From: Litorimonas taeanensis | GTDB lineage: Bacteria > Pseudomonadota > Alphaproteobacteria > Caulobacterales > Maricaulaceae | Assembly (NCBI RefSeq): GCF_003634015.1 | Contig: NZ_RBII01000002.1 | Coordinates: 343,777 to 386,999, forward strand | Direction: 5' to 3' | Length of the DNA: 43,223 nucleotides | Shown here: one piece after another, positions 1 to 5,804 of the stretch | Layout of the letters: every line of letters begins with the position of its first letter | Position numbering within the stretch: the stretch's first letter is position 1 | Position numbers and translations under genes: made by a program | The notes under the pieces: model-generated | Told to the model about the DNA's origin: nothing | Databases searched by the model: none | What the model saw: the letters and a program-made list of their open reading frames with translations, nothing else

Positions 1-258
1 ATATCTATTCAACCCTCCCGCCAAGCCTATTGGATCGCTCTGTAAATACCGGCCTAATGTCGGGTCATAGGTTCTGTGCCAGTTATCATAATATCCCGTT
101 TCTTCGTCGGCATATTGCCCGGGGAACATGAGGCTTTGCGTGACGGCCCCCATAGCGCTGAGCTGAAGGCCGAACGGCGTGGTAATGCCGCCTTCCCAAA
201 CAACTTGCCCGGCGACATCTGTGGCATAGGATGGTCGCCCGAGGTAATCTTAGTGAGA
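1..258 (-). pseudogene. Rhs core-end fragment (copy D), cut by the window edge
   Basis: Read leftward, this encodes the conserved end of an Rhs/YD-repeat core: GQVVWEGG, then [16 protein letters not shown] and [13 protein letters not shown], in the same frame as the other copies. A TAA stop lies just upstream of the first recognisable core residues ([11 protein letters not shown]), so the fragment has no start of its own and looks like an orphan cassette. The variable tip lies beyond position 1. By eye, positions 2-228 show no differences from copy C (1648-1874), which indicates recent duplication or gene conversion. Confidence 0.8.
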
Positions 259-330
259 ACTTGAGAGTTTCTAACTCAGTTAGTTGCGTAACTCACACTA
301 ATCTGGCTGTATAGCATTTGCGAACGTGCC
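1..330. repeat. Direct repeat, left copy (matches 5036-5365)
   Basis: This segment aligns without net insertion or deletion to 5036-5365. It covers the Rhs core end, a divergent patch of about 30 bases, and a 72-base block (259-330) that differs from 5294-5365 at only two positions I can see. The 72-base block contains the last codons of the DUF1493-like gene (GTFANAIQPD, stop) and the spacer before the next Rhs core. The repeat therefore spans a cassette junction, not only the core. Confidence 0.85.
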
Positions 331-687
331 GTCTCGAAAAGCGGAGTCTACCATCAAAAGAGTAAACCTTTTATAATTTAATTTAACAGAGTTACGCCTT
401 TTAGAAAACGGAGTAACGGAGACGAATAAACTTTTAAGAAGGCCTTTATTTGAAAACTCTGGAGGAAAGTAATCTTCAAAATTAATGCCTGTAACATCCA
501 CTCCCATTTTTCTAATAATAAAAATTAGCTCCCAAGCTTCATCTCCGTAATAATTCAAATCGTGATAAAAACTTGTGTCTTTAGTCAGGTCTTCAATTTG
601 ATTATTAGATAGTTTCAAATATTCTACAAACTGTTCCGTTTTCTTGCATACGGATAAATTTTCAGAAAGCTTCATGATATCCTTCAT
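298..687 (-). CDS. DUF1493-like protein, candidate Rhs immunity protein
   Basis: A 129-residue protein if it starts at MKDIMK. I chose this start because its ATG overlaps the TGA of the upstream tip gene (ATGA at 684-687), the coupling expected of a toxin-immunity pair; an upstream in-frame start at 726 would overlap the tip by 43 bases. Residues around 50-75 (DEAWELI, VDVTGINFEDYFPPE) resemble the DUF1493/acyl-carrier-like family, whose short members are often found beside toxins; this match is from memory. There is no signal peptide or membrane helix, so it would act in the cytosol. The gene is AT-rich compared with the Rhs core. Its last ten codons are duplicated at about 5331-5365. The immunity role is inferred from position. 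Confidence 0.6.
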   Translation of the reverse strand: MKDIMKLSENLSVCKKTEQFVEYLKLSNNQIEDLTKDTSFYHDLNYYGDEAWELIFIIRKMGVDVTGINFEDYFPPEFSNKGLLKSLFVSVTPFSKRRNSVKLNYKRFTLLMVDSAFRDGTFANAIQPD

Positions 688-953
688 AAACATTTCCGTA
701 TACGATTTAATCGGTAAATAGAACAAGCTACCGAAAGTCCACCTGAAAGCTTGCCCGCCGCTCTCCCGAATTTTCTCAATCGTCTTGTAACACGGCGTGA
801 TAACCTATTTTGACGCTCAAGACTTGCCAAACCTTTACTAAACTGAGATGTCTTATCCCCTGAAGGACCTCCGCCCGCAAAACCAAGCTTTCCATCTTTT
901 CTTTCAAATGGGCCGAAAAATCCGTAGGCAGACCCTAAAGCGCCACTAATCAT
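684..953 (-). CDS. Displaced Rhs C-terminal tip (toxin remnant, tip E)
   Basis: An 89-residue reading frame that begins MISGALGSAYGFFGP and continues through a Gly-rich stretch to a strongly basic segment (RLSRRVTRRLRKFGR). A 34-base scrap of Rhs core lies 15 bases upstream, but in another frame and followed by a stop, so the tip is no longer fused to a full core. The opening MISG-hydrophobic segment resembles the start of the tip C domain (VMISGVFGAVIPGA). It ends by ATGA overlap with the DUF1493-like gene. It is probably the end of a nuclease-type or other small cytotoxic domain, but no catalytic motif can be named. It may not be translated on its own. Confidence 0.5.
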   Translation of the reverse strand: MISGALGSAYGFFGPFERKDGKLGFAGGGPSGDKTSQFSKGLASLERQNRLSRRVTRRLRKFGRAAGKLSGGLSVACSIYRLNRIRKCL

Positions 954-967
954 GGTTTCCGTATCAA

Positions 968-1001
968 GACATCCGTCACATTTCCAAAGTTATCAGTCGC
1001 T
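968..1001 (-). repeat. 34-base Rhs core scrap
   Basis: Identical to 3518-3551 inside Rhs copy B, where the minus strand reads ATDNFGNVTDV. Here both flanks are unrelated to copy B, so only this scrap of the core was left when tip E was displaced. It marks a recombination or deletion breakpoint. Confidence 0.8.
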
Positions 1002-1121
1002 TTAATTGTCTAAGTAGATATCTGAACTTGAGGCACATTTAGCATACGCATCACTACATACAAATCTACTAACCTTCTCGACATGAATATCATTTGAAAT
1101 TAATTGAAGAGCGATAGAGGC

Positions 1122-1217
1122 TCACATAAATGAAAATAAATTAACAAAAAATGCAATTATATAGTCAACAAGCCTCGTGGCTTGATTTTTCCTTTTTCGA
1201 GTTTTTTTTCGCGCCAT
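1122..1217 (-). CDS. Small basic single-helix protein after Rhs copy C
   Basis: A 31-codon frame starting nine bases after the stop of Rhs copy C. The AGGA in the copy C tail serves as a possible ribosome site about eight bases upstream. The product has a very basic head (MARKKTRKRKN) followed by one hydrophobic helix (LVDYIIAFFVNLFSFM). Its position is where an immunity gene would be expected, but it is shorter than typical immunity proteins and may be a truncated remnant or a chance frame. No family is recognised. Confidence 0.3.
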   Translation of the reverse strand: MARKKTRKRKNQATRLVDYIIAFFVNLFSFM

Positions 1218-1226
1218 CGTTCAATC

Positions 1227-1925
1227 CTACTTACACATACCGCAAGAGTCATCATCAAGGACATTGGTAGTTTTTTTAAGCCCTGTTTGAGCGACTACAG
1301 CAGAAAATCTAAACTCAAGTTCTAAAAGTATATCGTTGTTAGCTTTTCCCTTTCTACGTATAAATTTTCGTATATTTTTTGGGTTTTTTACCTTACGAAG
1401 ATAGCTGTTCATTTGTTTCCGTTTCGAAATTGCTAACTTAGCGCTTTTAACTTGCGAAAGCGCACCTGGAATAACTGCACCAAAAACGCCAGAAATCATG
1501 ACGTCACCCCAATCCACACATTCAAATCTCCCACCATTTAAAGCTAATTGGATTGTTAAGTTTGTTCCAGCTCCAATCGCCCCTCCAAGAAAACCAAACT
1601 CTCCCGTCGGGTCAATGAAATTAACCGGGTTCCCACCAACATAGGCGTATCTATTCAACCCTCCCGCCAAGCCTATTGGATCGCTCTGTAAATACCGGCC
1701 TAATGTCGGGTCATAGGTTCTGTGCCAGTTATCATAATATCCCGTTTCTTCGTCGGCATATTGCCCGGGGAACATGAGGCTTTGCGTGACGGCCCCCATA
1801 GCGCTGAGCTGAAGGCCGAACGGCGTGGTAATGCCGCCTTCCCAAACAACTTGCCCGGCGACATCTGTGGCATGCGTTGGTCGTCCAAGGTGGTCAGCGT
1901 GTAAATTCGGTATCAAATCCATCAA
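1227..1925 (-). CDS. Truncated Rhs protein, core end plus tip C
   Basis: About 232 residues. Residues 9-107 are the Rhs core end: [44 protein letters not shown], then NPVNFIDPTG. The remaining 125 or so residues are a unique tip that begins with a Gly/Ala hydrophobic segment (FGFLGGAIGAGTN), has a basic middle (NPKNIRKFIRRKGK) and ends DDDSCGMCK. In the Rhs family the tip after the DPxG junction is the effector domain. The frame starts at TTG or ATG (1925/1922), immediately downstream of an IS3-family relic, so the long N-terminal shell is missing and translation is uncertain. Neighbours are the immunity gene of copy B on the right and a 31-codon frame on the left. Confidence 0.65.
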   Translation of the reverse strand: MMDLIPNLHADHLGRPTHATDVAGQVVWEGGITTPFGLQLSAMGAVTQSLMFPGQYADEETGYYDNWHRTYDPTLGRYLQSDPIGLAGGLNRYAYVGGNPVNFIDPTGEFGFLGGAIGAGTNLTIQLALNGGRFECVDWGDVMISGVFGAVIPGALSQVKSAKLAISKRKQMNSYLRKVKNPKNIRKFIRRKGKANNDILLELEFRFSAVVAQTGLKKTTNVLDDDSCGMCK

Positions 1926-2068
1926 AGTAGTACTGCTCGACTAAGGTTGATCTGCGCCTTCAATATCGCAATGATCTGTTCTTCAGAAAATCGTGATCGC
2001 TTCATATTAGTCTGCATTACTGTCGAAGACTCTACCAGAAAATGGTGGAAGTTTAGGGGCGCAGGTCA
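1922..2068 (-). mobile_element. Relic of an IS3-family element (terminal end plus OrfA N-terminus)
   Basis: On the minus strand the segment opens with TGACCTGCGCCCCTAA (from 2068), typical of the terminal repeat of an IS3-family subgroup. It then has an ATG at 2005 encoding MKRSRFSEEQIIAIL, the classic N-terminus of IS3-family OrfA transposases. Similarity stops after about 17 residues and the frame ends at 1922, where Rhs copy C begins. OrfB and the other end are absent. The element was evidently cut by the same event that placed the Rhs fragment here. Confidence 0.75.
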
Positions 2069-2078
2069 CAATGTTTCG

Positions 2079-2585
2079 TTATACTGATACGTTTGAAATC
2101 ATTATTGCTGCAAGATTAACAAAAAATATGCCGCAAAACAAATTCGGTTCCGAACCGTGAAATTTGTTATTACTTTTAACAATTTCGAGAAAATAAAACA
2201 TACAAAAGAAGAGGGCAATATATGACATCGATAGAGATGCAATTGCCTTTAACGAGTTTAACATATCAAAATCTTTAGCAAAAATCGAATATAAATGTGT
2301 AGAGAATAAAAGTAATAAAAACCCGCAATAAAATTGAAATTTATTCAATGTAATCAGCTGTGAAGTGCTTATAGATGGTGCTTTGTCTGCATCGCTTTGA
2401 TACTCATCTCTTTCTATTAGAAGCATTTTTAGATTTTCATAAAGTATGTATACAAAACAAAAAAATATAAGGAAAATAGATATGTAGTTTATGTATTCGG
2501 GAAAGAAAAAGGAAAGAGGGTTGATAACACAAAACGTTGCCAATAGCATTAATATAGATTTTCGATTGTTTTGGATAAAGTTCAT
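2079..2585 (-). CDS. Four-helix membrane protein, candidate immunity for Rhs tip B
   Basis: A 168-residue protein with four hydrophobic segments: about 10-28 (ILMLLATFCVINPLSF), 33-48, 85-102 (FYCGFLLLLFSTHLYSIF) and 115-135, with a fifth weak one near the C-terminus. Its ATG overlaps the Rhs copy B stop by four bases (ATGA, 2582-2585), so it is translationally coupled to the tip. A polytopic membrane immunity protein would fit a tip that acts on or in the inner membrane. AT-rich compared with the core. No named family is recognised; the immunity role is inferred from the coupling and position. Confidence 0.7.
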   Translation of the reverse strand: MNFIQNNRKSILMLLATFCVINPLSFFFPEYINYISIFLIFFCFVYILYENLKMLLIERDEYQSDADKAPSISTSQLITLNKFQFYCGFLLLLFSTHLYSIFAKDFDMLNSLKAIASLSMSYIALFFCMFYFLEIVKSNNKFHGSEPNLFCGIFFVNLAAIMISNVSV

Positions 2586-3955
2586 ATTTCACACCCACAC
2601 GTATTGCTGCCAAATAGCGGGGCTGAGCTAAATCCATGCTCGTTACCGATTTCATAAACTGGCAGCCTAACCTTAAATGCATCCTTAAGCTTTAATTTGT
2701 TTTTCTTGTCCTTTTTTGCCGATGGCCAAGGAAAGTTATATTCCAATGGTTGAGGACCTGTTCTTTTTTTAACACCGTAAGTCTTTACTTCAACTCGACT
2801 TAGTTCTTTTCTCACCCCTACAACGCTTATGTTTGCATTAATTTCGCTTACAGCCACGCTAGACCAACCAACTGGAGCACAATAACTGTTACGAAAAATA
2901 AAGGGAGAATCAAATCCTCCACCAAGGCCAATTAGCCCTCCGTAATTTCCTCTAAATCTAAATTGCTTACTTTTAGTATCGAAGGATATTTCAATGCCGA
3001 ACTTGCCACCCGCCAACAGAGAACCAGATATACCAAACCGAATACCTATTTCTTTTAATCCATCTGGGTCAATGAAGATCACCGGGTTCCCACCCACATA
3101 GGCGTATCTATTCAATCCACCCGCCAAGCCTATTGGATCGCTCTGTAAATACCGGCCTAGTATCGGGTCATACGTCCGATGCCAGTTATCGTAATATCCC
3201 GTTTCTTCGTCGGCATATTGCCCGGGGAACATAAGGCTTTGTGTGACTGCGCCCATGGTTTCAATCTGCATCCCGAAAGGCGTGGTAATGCCGCCTTCCC
3301 AAACAACTTGCCCAGCGACATCTGAGGCATAGGCCGGACGCTTGAGGTGGTCGGCGTGTAAATAATGCAGTACCGTTGGGCCGCCATTGCCAGGCGTTGG
3401 GTTTTCGCCATAAGTGGCAATCGGCGTCAGCCCAATCCAAACATATTCGCGCAGGAACTCGCCAGTCGCCGCGCTCGTCTCGCCAATTAATCGACCCTCC
3501 CTGTCATAATGGTAATGGACATCCGTCACATTTCCAAAGTTATCAGTCGCTGTCTTGGCAATACGCTGTTCAAAGACATCATAAGTGTAAGACGCGGCAA
3601 CCGCGCCATCACGGTATACTGTTTCAATTCGGCCACGCGCATTTAAATCAAAGTCCAGAATGCGCTGACCCTCCGCGTCATAAAACTCAATCCGCGATTC
3701 TATCTTAGTGTTGGCCGCGAAGACACGGCCAGCATAGTCATAATCAAGTGACGTGGCACCGTTTAGCGGGAACGTCATATCAAATCCCTGTTTATCCGAA
3801 GTCCCAACAACTCCGCCGACAATATCCGTCGTCCACCCCACAGCTTCCCCGGCATCCGTTTTCGTGAATTTGACAGCGGAGCGGGCGTCTATGGTTTCAT
3901 CCGTCATAGCAAAGCCTTGCCCGATTTGCCAAACATGCGCGAAGTCTTCTGCCAA
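2582..3955 (-). CDS. Truncated Rhs/YD-repeat protein with tip B
   Basis: 457 residues from this start. Residues 1-298 are Rhs core with YD-type repeats (YDYAGRVF, YDVFEQRI, YDREGRLIGE) and the conserved end [33 protein letters not shown]. Residues about 299-457 are a distinct tip: a Gly-rich hydrophobic start (RFGISGSLLAGGKFGI, then GLIGLGGGF) and a Lys-rich C-terminal half ending FGSNTCGCEI. This is the longest Rhs piece in the array but still lacks the thousand or so residues of a normal shell. The frame is continuous with upstream coding sequence to 4089 if one base is restored near 3995. The stop overlaps the downstream membrane protein gene (ATGA). Confidence 0.75.
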   Translation of the reverse strand: MAEDFAHVWQIGQGFAMTDETIDARSAVKFTKTDAGEAVGWTTDIVGGVVGTSDKQGFDMTFPLNGATSLDYDYAGRVFAANTKIESRIEFYDAEGQRILDFDLNARGRIETVYRDGAVAASYTYDVFEQRIAKTATDNFGNVTDVHYHYDREGRLIGETSAATGEFLREYVWIGLTPIATYGENPTPGNGGPTVLHYLHADHLKRPAYASDVAGQVVWEGGITTPFGMQIETMGAVTQSLMFPGQYADEETGYYDNWHRTYDPILGRYLQSDPIGLAGGLNRYAYVGGNPVIFIDPDGLKEIGIRFGISGSLLAGGKFGIEISFDTKSKQFRFRGNYGGLIGLGGGFDSPFIFRNSYCAPVGWSSVAVSEINANISVVGVRKELSRVEVKTYGVKKRTGPQPLEYNFPWPSAKKDKKNKLKLKDAFKVRLPVYEIGNEHGFSSAPLFGSNTCGCEI

Positions 3956-4089
3956 ATCAAAGTCAAGCGTAGCCGAAGCTGGTGTGCCCCCGACAGAGTT
4001 ACCGAGACATCATCAAGTGCAAAATCAAAGTCCCCATTGAGAGCCGCGCTCGCGCTATAGCTTTGAAAGCTAAGGGTGGCTGTAATCAT
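3904..4089 (-). pseudogene. 5' piece of Rhs copy B, separated by a frameshift
   Basis: The frame opening MITATLSFQSYSASAAL, then LDDVSVTLSG runs out of phase with the copy B core. Adding one G to the five-G tract on the minus strand (plus 3994-3998) gives LSGGTPASATLDFDLAEDFAHV and joins the two frames into about 502 residues. The LDDVSV segment resembles beta-sandwich repeats of exported proteins. The cause may be a true inactivating deletion, slippage in a G tract or a sequencing error. No strong ribosome site precedes the ATG at 4089. Confidence 0.6.
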
Positions 4090-4140
4090 ATTTAAAAGCG
4101 CTCTTTTTCGTTCGTCTAAAGTAGAGCCGGGTGTAAAAGA

Positions 4141-4560
4141 TTACTCATTAAGTTGATTTAATTTGTAGATAACATCTAAATTCTTACCGTCTGAGTATAC
4201 AACGACAAGTAATATTTTATCTTGAAATTGAAAACTAGACTGATTTAATTCATTTATTAGATGGTTTTGTTTTCTTATCCAAAGAAACAGCTTTTCATCA
4301 GATTCGGCACGACTAAAAGCGCAAGTAAAATCATTTGCTCCGTTTGGTGAGTATGGAGAAAGTTTTTCAAAAGAAGGGGAGTACTTCCTAAAAAATGTTT
4401 CCTTTTTTAAATATTTCCAATGAGGCGGTTTACTGACTTGGGTATAAAAATACTTTCGAAAATAGTTGCAAGTAATCTCGGCATTGTAGCTTCGTATATC
4501 TATATAAATGTAACTCAAAAGCATTGAGAAGAGGACAATTATTGCGGCAGTTACCTTCAT
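4141..4560 (-). CDS. Unknown membrane-anchored protein, possible immunity for tip A
   Basis: 139 residues with an N-terminal signal anchor (residues 3-21, VTAAIIVLFSMLLSYIYI) and a soluble AT-rich remainder with two Cys (about 31 and 79) that could pair outside the cytosol. A good ribosome site (AGAGGGG) lies about nine bases before the ATG. It follows Rhs tip A after about 140 bases that hold an inverted repeat. The anchored, periplasm-facing layout would fit immunity to a toxin that acts in the periplasm, but this rests on position only. No family recognised. Confidence 0.55.
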   Translation of the reverse strand: MKVTAAIIVLFSMLLSYIYIDIRSYNAEITCNYFRKYFYTQVSKPPHWKYLKKETFFRKYSPSFEKLSPYSPNGANDFTCAFSRAESDEKLFLWIRKQNHLINELNQSSFQFQDKILLVVVYSDGKNLDVIYKLNQLNE

Positions 4561-4669
4561 GGGGTTGCCCCTCTAAGGTCAGGGGGTGACTAATCAATTG
4601 CCGACTTTAGCCCAGACGGAGATTATTTAAAGAATTTTCTATATGAAAATCTATTCCAAATAGCTGTCG

Positions 4670-4720
4670 AAAAAGTTGAACATTGAAGAGACGGGCTATA
4701 ATTCAAATGTTCAACTTTTT
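4670..4720. repeat. Inverted repeat at the 3' end of Rhs tip A
   Basis: Perfect 15-base arms at 4670-4684 and 4706-4720, extending to 18 with one bulged base, around a loop of about 20 bases. The right arm encodes the last residues of tip A (KKLNI). Read leftward the left arm ends in a run of T, so it could serve as a weak AT-rich terminator. It could equally be a small inverted duplication of the gene end. Confidence 0.6.
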
Positions 4721-5188
4721 GATTATCCTCATGAACTCGATTTCCATCTTATCATTGAGGTAAACACTTCGCGATGAATATTTGGTAGAGTTAACATCGT
4801 CTAAATAAAAATTGCGGTTTAACCCATTTTTTTGTCCCCGATCAGGCACAATTAGAGGGATTGGGCCCGGCCAAAAACTGAAGGTCTGTTTTTCACAATT
4901 GCAATTATCGCTATCTTTTTGAAAAGATAAAAAGGAATGACCAAAACCGCCTTCTCCATCCTTGGAATAAATCGTTAGTATTCCAGATAAACCTTGAAAG
5001 TCTACATAGTTCACCGGGTTCCCACCGACATAAGCGTATCTATTAAATCCACCCGCTAATCCTATCGGGTCGCTCTGTAAATACCGGCCTAGAGCCGGAT
5101 CATAGGTTCTGTGCCAGTTATCGTAATATCCCGTTTCTTCGTCGGCATATTGTCCGGGGAACATAAGGCTTTGTGTGACAGCGCCCAT
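4703..5188 (-). CDS. Truncated Rhs protein, core end plus tip A
   Basis: 161 residues from ATG 5188; core similarity extends upstream to about 5275 with no start and a TGA just before it, so this is an orphan cassette. Residues 1-66 are the core end ([39 protein letters not shown]). The tip (about 67-161) has a GHSFLSF motif, two close Cys (CNCEKQ), FSFWPGPIP and a polar tail. A GHS-x(n)-FWP pattern recalls papain-like or hydrolase domains with a His in a Gly-His-Ser turn, but I cannot assign the family. At about 95 residues the tip may be truncated. It is the cassette nearest the tRNA gene. Confidence 0.6.
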   Translation of the reverse strand: MGAVTQSLMFPGQYADEETGYYDNWHRTYDPALGRYLQSDPIGLAGGFNRYAYVGGNPVNYVDFQGLSGILTIYSKDGEGGFGHSFLSFQKDSDNCNCEKQTFSFWPGPIPLIVPDRGQKNGLNRNFYLDDVNSTKYSSRSVYLNDKMEIEFMRIIKKLNI

Positions 5189-5365
5189 AGCGCTGACCTG
5201 AAGGCCGAACGGCGTGGTAATGCCGCCTTCCCAAACAACTTGCCCGGCGACATCTGCGGCATAGGCCGGTCGCCTGACGCAACCTCACTAAGGACTTGAG
5301 AGTTTCTAACTCAATTAGTTGCGTAACTCACACTAATCTGGCTGTATATCATTTGCGAACGTGCC
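5036..5365. repeat. Direct repeat, right copy (matches 1-330)
   Basis: Collinear with 1-330 at a constant offset of 5035 bases. The right part (5294-5365) carries the last ten codons of a DUF1493-like immunity gene (GTFANDIQPD, stop) without the rest of that gene. A toxin-immunity pair once lay between here and the tRNA gene and has been lost. Positions 5366-5574 show no gene. Confidence 0.85.
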
Positions 5366-5574
5366 TTCATTCTGCTACGCAATTTTACATACGCTGGGAT
5401 GCTGGATGCCGACATTTGAACATGTTATTGCGAATACAACATTAGCCGCCATTTAAAACGGCCTAAGATATAAGAAAAGCAGGCGCGGAACATTAATTTA
5501 AATGGAGTAAATTGTGAGGTACTAAAACCACTCCCCCAATGGACCGTTAAAAGCAGTAATTTACATAAAAGAAA

Positions 5575-5651
5575 TGGCGCACCGGGGAGGATTCGAACCC
5601 CCGACCCCTTGATTCGTAGTCAAGTACTCTATCCAGCTGAGCTACCGGTGC
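5575..5651 (-). tRNA. tRNA-Arg (anticodon ACG)
   Basis: On the minus strand GCACCGG (5651-5645) pairs with CCGGTGC (5585-5579), followed by discriminator G and an encoded CCA (5577-5575). The anticodon stem-loop is CTTGA-CTACGAA-TCAAG, giving ACG. The T arm has GTTCGAATC. A34 would become inosine to read CGU, CGC and CGA. Its 3' end faces the Rhs array, the usual side for island integration, but no duplicated 3' end was found inside the window. Confidence 0.97.
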
Positions 5652-5804
5652 TTAGAGTGCGCGAAACCGCGCGGCATATCGCAATCTCTTGCGAGCGCGC
5701 CTTAAAGCGGAAATGTTCTGACTTTGCAAGGGGTATTTTCAGCCAAATTCGAGGATTTTCGTCCCTTTTCGCATTTCAACAGTTTTGCCGTATCATCAAC
5801 ATAT

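Noticed and set aside
76-264. Plus-strand frames over each Rhs core copy (also near 1722, 5111 and 3376)
   Set aside because: They repeat because the core repeats; the minus-strand frame carries the conserved Rhs motifs.
1-5651. A defined integrated island with att repeats at tRNA-Arg
   Set aside because: The array lies at the 3' side of the tRNA, but no second copy of the tRNA 3' end and no integrase were found in the window.
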